Shown: positions 52,344 through 60,561 of the stretch, in pieces
Layout of the letters: every line of letters begins with the position of its first letter
Position numbering within the stretch: position 1 is the first letter of the stretch
Assembly: GCF_003385595.1 (NCBI RefSeq)
Contig: NZ_QNUE01000004.1
Coordinates: forward strand, 124,001-188,000
Source of the DNA: Chryseobacterium flavum
GTDB lineage: Bacteria > Bacteroidota > Bacteroidia > Flavobacteriales > Weeksellaceae
Length of the DNA stretch: 64,000 bases
Direction of reading: 5' to 3'
The notes under the pieces: model-generated
What the model saw: the letters and a program-made list of their open reading frames with translations, nothing else
Database searches by the model: none
Told to the model about the DNA's origin: nothing
Program-made: the position numbers and the translations under genes

Positions 52344-52664
52344 TCAAAGCCAATTCTCAAATAAATAATTCAAAAATTCTAAGTTAGGATTTGCCCTTCT
52401 TATAAGTTCAAGTTTCTTAATTCTTGACCAGTTTTTAATTTCCTTTTCTCTTTCAATAGCATGATGAATCCAATCATATTTTTCGTAATAAATTAGAAAT
52501 TCAAGATTGTATCTTGCGGTGAAACTACCGGGATTTAACTTTGTTTTGTGTTGATACAATCTCATGTGGAGGTTCCCTGTAATACCAGTATAAAGCACTT
52601 TTCTGTTTTTATTGGTAAGGATATAGATATAGTAAGTATGGCTTCCTTTTGAAAACTCATTCAT
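52344..52664 (-). CDS. GIY-YIG nuclease-domain protein
   Basis: A 106-residue single-domain GIY-YIG protein of the UvrC/YhbQ-like type. The motif pair is YYIYILTN and VLYTGITGN (about 10-30), the conserved Arg is in LHMRLYQHK, and the Glu is in HAIEREKEIKNWSR. This small form is common in Bacteroidota and often found beside short repeats, as here, where it lies between repeat copies 2 and 3. Function in the cell is unknown. Confidence 0.9.
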   Translation of the reverse strand: MNEFSKGSHTYYIYILTNKNRKVLYTGITGNLHMRLYQHKTKLNPGSFTARYNLEFLIYYEKYDWIHHAIEREKEIKNWSRIKKLELIRRANPNLEFLNYLFENWL

Positions 52665-52782
52665 TTGTGTTTGTTTTGCAAAAGTTACGAAAATATCCTA
52701 CTGGTGTTGCAATAATCTAAACACTTATTTTGCCATTACTTATTACAATTAAAAGCTTTCACTGTGTGCAAATAAATATCCA

Positions 52783-52930
52783 TATATACTTATGAACGCC
52801 CACCTTGTCATCCCGCAGGAATCTAAACTGTTTTATTATCAGAAAAATTTTCGCTGTCTGGATTCCTGCGGAATGACAAACGTTGTGGATAGCCTGGGTG
52901 AAAAAGTTTGTATTAAGTTTGAAACAAGTA
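52783..52930. repeat. Palindromic repeat, copy 3 (complete)
   Basis: Shares the arms TTGTCATCCCGCAGGAATC (52805-52823) and GGATTCCTGCGGAATGACAA (52860-52879) and the tail TATTAAGTTTG...CAAGTA with copy 1. It lies on the other side of the GIY-YIG gene. Confidence 0.75.
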
Positions 52931-52978
52931 TAAAGCACTTCCCCGAAATGAAAGAAGTCCTTTCATTATCATTATAGT

Positions 52979-53827
52979 TTATATTTCTAAATATTTTAGC
53001 TGAATTCCTTCTTCTGTTTTCCATTCTAGGGGGCCGCTTGCTGATCTTGCTAATGTAGCAGCAGCAGCTCTTGAGGAGGAAGTAAAAATATAGTCTTTTG
53101 TCAATTTATAAAATCCATTTTCTATTTCTATTATTCCCTCAGACAGCATTTTTCTTCTCTCAGATACAATACCATCAGATAGTGATGGCTGTTCGGTCAT
53201 CATCAAAAGAGAATCTTTATAGACAATAAAACCTTCAGTGGAAGGACTGCCTTTTCCGCAGGCACCAGCTCCGTTTTTACAAAATAATATCAACTGATTG
53301 GTTTCGTCCTGATCTATTGTTTCATCCAGTGATTCAAATATTTTATGTCCCAGAGTAGCTGTCAGTATTTTAATATTTGATAAAAACTCTTCAAGTTCTG
53401 CCTGTTCTGCTTCAGACAGTTCTGGGCGGGTAGGGATGTTTTGATTAATAGAATACCGCCCTGCATTTATAGCGAGTTCGTATAAACGGTTTTCTAAATA
53501 TTTAACACCAGCTTTATTTAAATACTGATCTTTACTGCCAAAAAATAAGACTTCATTCCAGAAATCTCTGTTGGCAATATGATGAGCGAGACGATCAGCA
53601 ATTACTTCTGCCTCACCAATATAGGCAACGTCTTCATTATTGTCACCCTTACCAATTAATATATATACCCCAGGTTTCCTGAACTCTGGCCGGTTGTTGT
53701 ATTCTCTTACTTTAATACGTGGGACCTTTATACCTATGCCTGTCCAGTTACTAAGTTCTGCAGTAGTAAGGCCGTTTGGGGTGCCATCTACAAGGAACAG
53801 ACGTATTGTTTTTCCGAAGATATTCAT
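52979..53827 (-). CDS. GIY-YIG nuclease-domain protein with DUF4357
   Basis: A 282-residue protein. The GIY-YIG part has PGVYILIGKGDN and VAYIGEAEVIADRLAHH (about 52-83), with the conserved Arg in DRLAHH and Glu in KYLENRLYELA. A Glu-rich helix follows (about 135-155). The C-terminal region, SSSRAAAATLARSASGPLEW, matches DUF4357, which is often joined to type I restriction proteins and nucleases. It lies next to the type I locus, which suggests a defence link, but that is inference. Confidence 0.83.
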   Translation of the reverse strand: MNIFGKTIRLFLVDGTPNGLTTAELSNWTGIGIKVPRIKVREYNNRPEFRKPGVYILIGKGDNNEDVAYIGEAEVIADRLAHHIANRDFWNEVLFFGSKDQYLNKAGVKYLENRLYELAINAGRYSINQNIPTRPELSEAEQAELEEFLSNIKILTATLGHKIFESLDETIDQDETNQLILFCKNGAGACGKGSPSTEGFIVYKDSLLMMTEQPSLSDGIVSERRKMLSEGIIEIENGFYKLTKDYIFTSSSRAAAATLARSASGPLEWKTEEGIQLKYLEI

Positions 53828-54202
53828 AAATAATTTAATGATTAATTCATGGAGGCCATGAGTATTAATTTATAGATAGCAATAATAATAAAAATCTTCA
53901 GTTTGTGCTTATGGGAAAGCGTAATTTCCTGCAAATCTTTTCTGATTGTATTTTTTTAGAAACTCAAAAATATTTCCCGCAATTATCACACGTCACTCCA
54001 AACACTTTTAAAAGTGTCGTGTTCATCAGAAAATGAAAACAGGATAATAGGGTTTGTTCTTTATGGTTTTTTTAAGAAAAAAAGAATGTGTAATGAATGA
54101 AATGATGAAATAGTAGGGTAGAGCTTCTTTCAGAGCTTATTATATTGTTTTTTTAGGCAGCGTTTTTCTAAATATTTTTTTATATTTAACTCTTTATAAT
54201 AG
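53828..54202. other. Intergenic region before the XRE gene
   Basis: An AT-rich stretch without a recognised gene. It contains a 16-bp perfect palindrome, ACACTTTTAAAAGTGT, at 54002-54017 that could be an operator for the XRE regulator just downstream. No further signals seen. Confidence 0.35.
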
Positions 54203-54622
54203 ATGATGAATATGGAACACAAAATACATCAGGGACGCAATGTAAAACGATTCAGGGAAATGCTGGGCATCAAGCAGGAAGCATTGGCTCTTGACCTTGG
54301 GGACGACTGGAACCAGAAGAAAGTTTCTCTTCTGGAACAGAAAGAAATTATAGAAGACCCTTTACTGAAAAGAATTTCTGAAGTATTGAAAATTCCGGTG
54401 GAAGCGTTTCAGAATTTTGATGAAGAGCAGGCGGTGAATATTATTTCTAATACGTTTGGGGAACACGCTTTCAGTAACTCATTCAATTATGGAACAATTA
54501 ATTTTCATCCTATTGAAAAAATAGTTCAGTTGCATGATGAGAAAATTGCTCTTTATGAAAGGATGCTGAAGGAGAAGGATGAGATGATGGGGAGGCTGGA
54601 GAGGTTGATTGAAAAGGGGTAA
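54203..54622 (+). CDS. XRE-family helix-turn-helix protein
   Basis: A 139-residue protein. The N-terminal helix-turn-helix covers about 10-68: VKRFREMLGIKQEALALDLG, then QKKVSLLEQ. The C-terminal end (about 108-139) forms a coiled coil of Lys/Glu/Met. An ATG at 54212 would also fit. It faces hsdR across a shared terminator, so it may be the controller of the type I locus, though this is not shown by the sequence. Confidence 0.83.
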   Translation: MMNMEHKIHQGRNVKRFREMLGIKQEALALDLGDDWNQKKVSLLEQKEIIEDPLLKRISEVLKIPVEAFQNFDEEQAVNIISNTFGEHAFSNSFNYGTINFHPIEKIVQLHDEKIALYERMLKEKDEMMGRLERLIEKG

Positions 54623-54633
54623 TTTAAGATATT

Positions 54634-54668
54634 ATAAAAAGGTTCAGCTGCTGCTGAACCTTTTTTCA
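54634..54668. terminator. Bidirectional terminator between the XRE gene and hsdR
   Basis: AAAAGGTTCAGC and GCTGAACCTTTT form a 12-bp stem with a 4-base loop, flanked by A and T runs. Confidence 0.9.
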
Positions 54669-54672
54669 TTTA

Positions 54673-57537
54673 TTAGGCATTAACTCCGTCAATGAAAACA
54701 TCAACAAAATTTTGAACCTTTTGAATAATTCTTCTCCCTATATTATTTCTTTCTGTAAGTTTTGGTTTTACTTCAAGAAGTTTTAAAGTATCACTAATTT
54801 TTGGTGTTTTGGAAGTGAAAAGAAAATCATCAATGGCATATCTGAATCTATCTTTATTTAAAAATTCCTCATCAGCAATTTTGTCAAATGCCGAATTTTT
54901 TTCTTTGTTCCAAAATTTTTCAAATTCATCATTCACATCATTCCCATCAGAAATATGGGGTAAATTTTCTTCTATAAATTTTTCTATTAACTCTTTTTTA
55001 CTTCTCAGTTTAGCATCTCCGGAAAGGATATCTCTGATTTCTTTTTTCTTTTGTTCCAGTTTATCGCCTTTCAGATTTGAATCAGTAAGATTAGCTAATA
55101 ATGAAAGAATATAACTGACATTTATTTCATCACGATGGATTAATTCCAGTTCAAAATCGACATCATCTAGAATACTTACTTTTCCTTCTCCACCTTCACG
55201 ATTCCCTTTAATTTCAGTCCATAAATCAAGGTATTTGCTTTTATAATCATTAAACTCACTTTCATTCATTTCAAGTTTATCAAAGTTAAAATCAGCAAAT
55301 GATTTTAAGATGTTTAGAACTCTCATTACTTCACGGAAAGAAGTTATAAATTCAAATTTTTCCTGTTCCGTTTGATAACCATTCACACTGTCAATTTCTG
55401 GAGCAACTAGCTTCAATGTCCCTAAGGCAGAATTAAAAAGCTCAATGTAACTTTCAATGGGCTGAATAATGATTTCCTGAATAGCTTCTTTGTTTGAAAA
55501 TAAAGTCACGGCATCATCTGTTGCTGATTTTAAATTACGGAAGCAGACTATATTTCCTTGCGATTTCTTATCACCCAAAAGCCTATTGGTTCGGGAAAAT
55601 GCCTGGATTAAGCCATGATATTTTAAATTCTTATCAACAAATAAAGTATTTAGTTGAGGGCTATCGAATCCCGTTAAGAACATATTAACGACAATAATTA
55701 AATCAACCTCTTTGCTACGAACTCTTTTGGCGATATCATTATAATAATTGTAAAAAGTTTGGGAGTCTTTTGTAGAAAAATTTGTATCAAACATTTCATT
55801 ATAATGACCGATATATCTTTCCAATATGTTTCTGCTATGAGAATCACCATATTGAGCCTGCGGCTCTGCAACCATTGCAAAATCAGGTTCTTCATAGATT
55901 CCATTTGCATCTTTGGATTCTTCATTAGTTCCATAGCTGAAAATTGTTGCAATTTTCAATTGATGTTTACCTTCTTCTTTTTTCTTTTGGAAAAGGTCAT
56001 AATACTTCTGCAAAACATCAATACTACTTACACAAAACATAGCATTGAAAGTATTGCTATGCGTTTTTCTTCCGTATTCTGCAATGAGATAATCTGCAAT
56101 TTTTTCAAGTCTTTTCGGGCTTTCAAGAAGCTCCTGAGTATCTATTGCTTCAACATCAGTATCAATGTAAGTGTTACTCCCTTCTTTTTCCTTATATCTA
56201 CCAACATATTCTACAGAAAACTTTAAAACATTATCATCCCGAATTGCATCTGTAATTACATATTTATGCAGACAATCTTCGAATAGTCTATTAGTGGTTG
56301 CCGGAGCTCCGTCTATTTTCCCAATTGAATTAACTTCAGAAATCGGAGTTCCTGTAAATCCAATCATTTGAGCATTCTTAAAGTACTTTTTGATATTCTG
56401 ATGCGTATCTCCAAACTGACTTCTGTGACACTCATCAAAAATAAAAACAACTTTTTTGTCTTTTAGTTTTTCAATTTTGTTACCATGTTTTTCTTTGGTA
56501 ATAGCAGTATTGAGTTTTTGTAAGGTTGTAACAATGAGTTTGGTGTTGTCAGAAAGTTGTTTCACTAAATGAGCCGTATTTTCAGTAGCATCAACGCTTC
56601 CTTTTTCAAAAGCATCAAATTCTTTTTGTGTCTGATAATCCAAATCTTTTCTGTCCACTACAAATACTACTTTTTCCACTTTCGGAATTTCTTTCAGAAT
56701 CTGACTAGCTTTAAAAGAAGTTAATGTTTTTCCTGAACCTGTAGTATGCCAAATAAAACCATTCTTGTCCGTATTTCTTACCCGGTCAACAATTTTTTCC
56801 ACTGCATAATATTGGTAAGGCCTTAGAACCATTAGTATCTTGTTGGTTTCATTTAAAACAATATACTTGGTAATCATTTTAGCAATGTGACAAGGCTCTA
56901 AAAATGCTGGTGCAAAATGATCCAGCTGTGTTATATTGTTGTTTTGATCATCTGACCAATAGAAGGTTTGTTTAAAGGTTTGCTTAGCGTTATTGGAATA
57001 ATATTTTGTGTTAACTCCGTTGCTGATAATGAATAACTGAACATAATTAAACAGTCCGTTTCCAGAATTAAAGGATTGATGATGATAACGGTTGATTTGA
57101 TTAAAAGCTTCTTTTAATTCGAGACCACGTCGTTTTAGTTCAATTTGAACCAAAGGCAACCCGTTAATTAGAATTGTTACATCATATCTATTCTTATAAT
57201 TTCCTTCCTGAGCAATTTGATTGGTTACCTGAAACTGATTCTGGCACCAGTGATCCTGACTGATAAATTCAATCCATTCTGAACTTCCGTCATCCTTTGT
57301 AAAGTGAAATTTATCCCGAAGAATTTTTGCTTTCTCGAAAACATTTCCTTTAGAAAGATGATTTAGTATTTTTTCAAACTCTTTATCAGAAAATGTCTTT
57401 TTATTATGAATTTCGAGTTGAGTTTTTAGATTTTTAATTAGATCAGCTTCATTGCAGATTTTGACTTTTTTGTGGCCTAATTGCTGCAATTGTTCAACTA
57501 ATTTCTGTTCTAAAATATATTCTGGTTGGCTTGACAT
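54673..57537 (-). CDS. hsdR: Type I restriction enzyme R subunit
   Basis: The motor and nuclease subunit of a type I restriction-modification system. The N-terminal PD-(D/E)xK nuclease has NRYDVTILINGLPLVQIELK (Asp, then ELK; about 120-140). The SF2 helicase has Walker A in HTTGSGKTLTSFKAS, DECHRSQFG (motif II) and MIGFTGTPI (motif III), with motif VI in IQAFSRTNR. At 954 residues the length is normal. It is separated from hsdM-hsdS by a recombinase gene and a broken transposase, so transcription with them is uncertain. Confidence 0.95.
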   Translation of the reverse strand: MSSQPEYILEQKLVEQLQQLGHKKVKICNEADLIKNLKTQLEIHNKKTFSDKEFEKILNHLSKGNVFEKAKILRDKFHFTKDDGSSEWIEFISQDHWCQNQFQVTNQIAQEGNYKNRYDVTILINGLPLVQIELKRRGLELKEAFNQINRYHHQSFNSGNGLFNYVQLFIISNGVNTKYYSNNAKQTFKQTFYWSDDQNNNITQLDHFAPAFLEPCHIAKMITKYIVLNETNKILMVLRPYQYYAVEKIVDRVRNTDKNGFIWHTTGSGKTLTSFKASQILKEIPKVEKVVFVVDRKDLDYQTQKEFDAFEKGSVDATENTAHLVKQLSDNTKLIVTTLQKLNTAITKEKHGNKIEKLKDKKVVFIFDECHRSQFGDTHQNIKKYFKNAQMIGFTGTPISEVNSIGKIDGAPATTNRLFEDCLHKYVITDAIRDDNVLKFSVEYVGRYKEKEGSNTYIDTDVEAIDTQELLESPKRLEKIADYLIAEYGRKTHSNTFNAMFCVSSIDVLQKYYDLFQKKKEEGKHQLKIATIFSYGTNEESKDANGIYEEPDFAMVAEPQAQYGDSHSRNILERYIGHYNEMFDTNFSTKDSQTFYNYYNDIAKRVRSKEVDLIIVVNMFLTGFDSPQLNTLFVDKNLKYHGLIQAFSRTNRLLGDKKSQGNIVCFRNLKSATDDAVTLFSNKEAIQEIIIQPIESYIELFNSALGTLKLVAPEIDSVNGYQTEQEKFEFITSFREVMRVLNILKSFADFNFDKLEMNESEFNDYKSKYLDLWTEIKGNREGGEGKVSILDDVDFELELIHRDEINVSYILSLLANLTDSNLKGDKLEQKKKEIRDILSGDAKLRSKKELIEKFIEENLPHISDGNDVNDEFEKFWNKEKNSAFDKIADEEFLNKDRFRYAIDDFLFTSKTPKISDTLKLLEVKPKLTERNNIGRRIIQKVQNFVDVFIDGVNA

Positions 57538-57559
57538 TGTGGTTATTAATTTTTTTAAC

Positions 57560-58176
57560 TTAAAAAGTTATTTCATCTTTAATTTTCTGATGACAAATTA
57601 TGAAATTTTCTGCATTATCAAATAATTCTATTACTTCATTTCTTGCTATAGAAGTAGGTTTATTACTTAAAATAGTTTGATAAGATGAGTATTTGAATTG
57701 TCTGAAATTATCAGTTATTGAATGAAGTTGAGGATTCTGGTGAATATAAATTATGGTATTTCTTAAGTACTCTTCAGAAATAATTTCTTTTCGTCTGAAA
57801 GGAGATTCAATAAGAGCTCCATGTCTGTTATTTTCTTTATTAAAAGCTTGTGAGTAAGAATTAAAAACTCTTGAAAACTGTTTGGAAAAGATGTTTTGCA
57901 ATGAATGTAACCCTTTTTCAGCTTTAGCAACATTATAAAGTCGAGTCTTAGCGAATGAATTTAGCTCCTTTTCTGATTTTATTTTAACCAAAAGATGAAA
58001 ATGATTTGAAAGAAGACAGTAAGAATAGAGGTCACAGACCGGGACTAATAATTGAAATATTTTTTGAAGAAAGAAATATTGTGATCCGATTTAAAAATTA
58101 CATCTCCATTTATTCCTCTGTTAAAGATATGATAATATTTATCTGGTTCTATAAAAGTAATTCTATTGTCACCCAT
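57560..58176 (-). pseudogene. REP-associated tyrosine transposase (RAYT, Y1-type), frameshifted
   Basis: From the ATG at 58176 the frame starts MGDNRITFIEPDKYYHIFNR and stops at FKKYFNY after 43 codons. Adding one T near 58045 lets it run on as VPVCDLYSYCLLSNHFHLLV, with the His-x-His (HUH-like) motif NHFHL, to a stop at 57560. It is a single-domain Y1 transposase of the REP type with one frameshift, so probably inactive. It lies between the recombinase gene and hsdR, and a palindrome of the kind these enzymes act on (58244-58276) stands just upstream. Confidence 0.85.
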
Positions 58177-58243
58177 CAAATGTTGTTTTTTCAAATATAA
58201 GAAATAAAACAATAAAATAAAGGAATGAGATGGGATGGTAGGA

Positions 58244-58276
58244 AGCCTTGTCAAGGTTTTAAACCTTGACAAGGCT
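58244..58276. repeat. REP-like palindrome next to the RAYT pseudogene
   Basis: A 33-base perfect palindrome with arms AGCCTTGTCAAGGTTT and AAACCTTGACAAGGCT around a single T. It shares its core with the palindrome at 60520-60556. It lies between the recombinase stop codon and the transposase start, and has no T tail, so it is not a normal terminator. Confidence 0.8.
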
Positions 58277-58282
58277 GACAAA

Positions 58283-59209
58283 TTACTTAAGGGCTTTAAA
58301 CATCTGATCGATTGCTTTTTTCTTTTGTTCCAGATTAGGATGGACATAAAGATTTAGTGTAGTACTGATATTGGAATGGCCTAATAAAACACTAACTGTT
58401 TTATAATCACATTTACTTTCTATACATCTTGTTGCAAAACTGTGTCGTAATCCGTGAAATTTAATATCCGGAATTTCCAGATATCGCATCAGATTTTTAT
58501 AGTAGCTTCGGTAGGTTCTTGGCTCTGTTGGCCTCGAATCATTAGTTAAAACATAAAACGCCGGATTAACAATTTTCTTAAAAGGTTTCAGCATTCTCAA
58601 AAGATCTCTACTAATCGGAATCTCACGGATTGAGTTTTTTGTTTTTGGTGTATCAATAAGAAGTTCAGTCCTACGTTCTCCTCCTTCAATAACATAGATT
58701 CTTTGGATGGTTTTTCGAATATTGATAATGCCATTGTCTGTATCAATATCTTCCCAAGTCAAGGCACAAATCTCACCAATACGCATTCCAGAGCAAAGAC
58801 AAATATAAACACCTAAATTTCTAAAGGTAAAATGCTCCTGAATATAATTCATTACTTTTTTCTGATGTGTTCTGCTCAATACCTCTATTGTATGCGTTTC
58901 CCGAACCGTAGGGTATTGTACATCAAAATTGATGAACTCAATCCATTTATTTTTTGCTCCAAATTTCAATACCATTTTCAGCACAATGAGAATGTCTTTA
59001 ATACTTTTCTGGCTTAGTCCCTGTTCCAGTTTTTGAAATACAAACTTTTGTACATCTTCATCTTCAATCTCAGAATAGTCCTTAAATACAGGGAGTAGAT
59101 GATTTTCCAGCAACAATACATAAGCCGAAAAGGTTGATTTTTTTACATACAACTTTTTGTCATTCTTCCAAAGTTCAGCGATTTCTGCTAATGTTTTCTT
59201 TCTTGTCAT
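58283..59209 (-). CDS. Tyrosine recombinase (integrase)
   Basis: A site-specific recombinase of 308 residues, starting at ATG 59209 (MTRKKTLAEIAELW). An N-terminal SAM-like DNA-binding domain (about 10-100) is followed by the catalytic domain with the first Arg in GMRIGEICALTWEDID, HxxR in KFHGLRHSFATRCIES, and His plus the nucleophile Tyr in LLGHSNISTTLNLYVHP. Recombinases of this type placed beside inverted hsdS genes invert specificity segments. It is therefore likely the switching enzyme of this locus; a role as a remnant integrase is the alternative. Confidence 0.92.
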   Translation of the reverse strand: MTRKKTLAEIAELWKNDKKLYVKKSTFSAYVLLLENHLLPVFKDYSEIEDEDVQKFVFQKLEQGLSQKSIKDILIVLKMVLKFGAKNKWIEFINFDVQYPTVRETHTIEVLSRTHQKKVMNYIQEHFTFRNLGVYICLCSGMRIGEICALTWEDIDTDNGIINIRKTIQRIYVIEGGERRTELLIDTPKTKNSIREIPISRDLLRMLKPFKKIVNPAFYVLTNDSRPTEPRTYRSYYKNLMRYLEIPDIKFHGLRHSFATRCIESKCDYKTVSVLLGHSNISTTLNLYVHPNLEQKKKAIDQMFKALK

Positions 59210-59304
59210 AAATTTTTTGATTTTTAATGATTTTCTAACTAATCTCAAAAGTTATGAATTAAGATTGGGGATTTATAGTTATTGAGCTTTAACACAGGTT
59301 TTAA

Positions 59305-60501
59305 TCAATCTTTGCCTTTCCTAATTTACGATTTCCGGGGTTTGAAGGGGAGTGGGAATCTAAAAGGTTGGGAGAAATTGCCACTTTTTCTAAAGGGAAA
59401 GGTATTTCTAAAAATGAAATAGTTGATAATGGCGAAACTGAATGTATAAGATATGGAGAGTTATATACTTTTTATGAAGAAGTAATTTCTGAAATAAAGT
59501 CAAAAACGAATACAGATATTTCCTCTCTTGTTTTAAGTGAAACTAATGACGTAATTATCCCTGCTTCGGGAGAGACCCAAATTGATATTGCAACTGCATC
59601 TTGTGTTATCAAATCAGGAATTGCATTAGGAGGAGATTTGAATATAATAAAAACTAAAAATAATGGTATTTTTCTATCATATTATTTGAATAGTAAAAAG
59701 AAATTAGAAATTGCAAAACTTTCGCAAGGTATCTCAGTTGTTCATTTATATTCTAGCCAATTAGCATCACTAAATTTAAAATTTCCACAATTAGAAGAAC
59801 AAGAAAAATTATCAAGCTTTTTATCTCTTTTAAATTTTCGTATCCAAACCCAAAAGAAAATAATTGAGGATTTACAAATAACAAAAAAAGAAATATCTAT
59901 TAAGCTTTTTAAAGAAGGATTTAACTCATCAGAATCCAAAAAAGAAAATTTCCAAAAATTAGGAGAGTTAACCTATATCGTCAATAAAAAAAATAAGGAA
60001 AACCTTAAATTACCAGTTTATTCAATCAACAATAAAAAGGGATTTGTAAGTCAGTCAGAACAGTTTGAAGGAATTGATAGTGACGAAAGAGGTTATGATA
60101 TTTCATTATACAAAATAATAGGGAAAGAAACCTTTGCTTATAATCCCGCAAGAATCAATGTTGGTTCAATTGGTTATAGTGGAAATTTGGAAAACATTAT
60201 CATTAGCTCTTTGTACGTTTGTTTTAAAACGACAGACACAGTCGATGATGAGTTTTTGTTTCAGTATCTCCGTACTGATATTTTCAGAAAAGAGGTTTTA
60301 AGAAATGTAGAAGGAGGTGTAAGAGATTATTTATTCTATGAAAACTTTTCAAGAATAAAAATTAATCTTCCAGATTTGAAAGAACAAATTAAAATAGCTA
60401 AATTTTTATCAAAATTTGATGAGAAGGTAAACGTTGAAATCGAGTTATTAACTCAATACGAAAATCAAAAAAAATATTTATTGCAAAATCTTTTTGTTTA
60501 G
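59305..60501 (+). CDS. hsdS: Type I specificity subunit, inverted silent copy without a start codon
   Basis: A second HsdS-like gene on the opposite strand to hsdM and the active hsdS. Homology begins at FPNLRFPGFEGEWESKRLGE, but no ATG, only a TTG at 59368, lies in frame; the frame opens after a stop at 59302. Two target-recognition domains are separated by a conserved linker (RIQTQKKIIEDL) and closed by QKKYLLQNLFV. No promoter is seen. It is best read as a silent cassette that gives new sequences to hsdS by inversion. Confidence 0.88.
   Translation, partial: SIFAFPNLRFPGFEGEWESKRLGEIATFSKGKGISKNEIVDNGETECIRYGELYTFYEEVISEIKSKTNTDISSLVLSETNDVIIPASGETQIDIATASCVIKSGIALGGDLNIIKTKNNGIFLSYYLNSKKKLEIAKLSQGISVVHLYSSQLASLNLKFPQLEEQEKLSSFLSLLNFRIQTQKKIIEDLQITKKEISIKLFKEGFNSSESKKENFQKLGELTYIVNKKNKENLKLPVYSINNKKGFVSQSEQFEGIDSDERGYDISLYKIIGKETFAYNPARINVGSIGYSGNLENIIISSLYVCFKTTDTVDDEFLFQYLRTDIFRKEVLRNVEGGVRDYLFYENFSRIKINLPDLKEQIKIAKFLSKFDEKVNVEIELLTQYENQKKYLLQNLFV
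59839..59868 (+). repeat. Inverted repeat in the silent hsdS (left)
   Basis: 30 bases identical to the reverse complement of 61207-61236. It codes for RIQTQKKIIE in the central linker of the silent copy. Confidence 0.95.
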
Positions 60502-60519
60502 TAGAGTTTTATTTTCTGA

Positions 60520-60556
60520 AGAACCTTGTCAAGATTTTAAATCTTGACAAGGTTCT
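60520..60556. repeat. REP-like palindrome between the two hsdS genes
   Basis: A 37-base palindrome with arms starting AGAACCTTGTCAAGAT and ending in the complement. Its core is shared with 58244-58276. It stands between the converging hsdS ends, and could also act as a terminator because a T run follows on the plus strand. Confidence 0.8.
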
Positions 60557-60561
60557 GTTTT

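Noticed and set aside
58283..59209. Integrase as sign of a prophage or integrative element
   Set aside because: No phage structural, lysis or conjugation genes and no tRNA-linked attachment site lie nearby; the link to the inverted hsdS repeats explains it better.
59368..59370. TTG as a real start of the plus-strand hsdS
   Set aside because: HsdS homology extends upstream of it, and no promoter or ribosome site is seen; a truncated silent cassette fits better.
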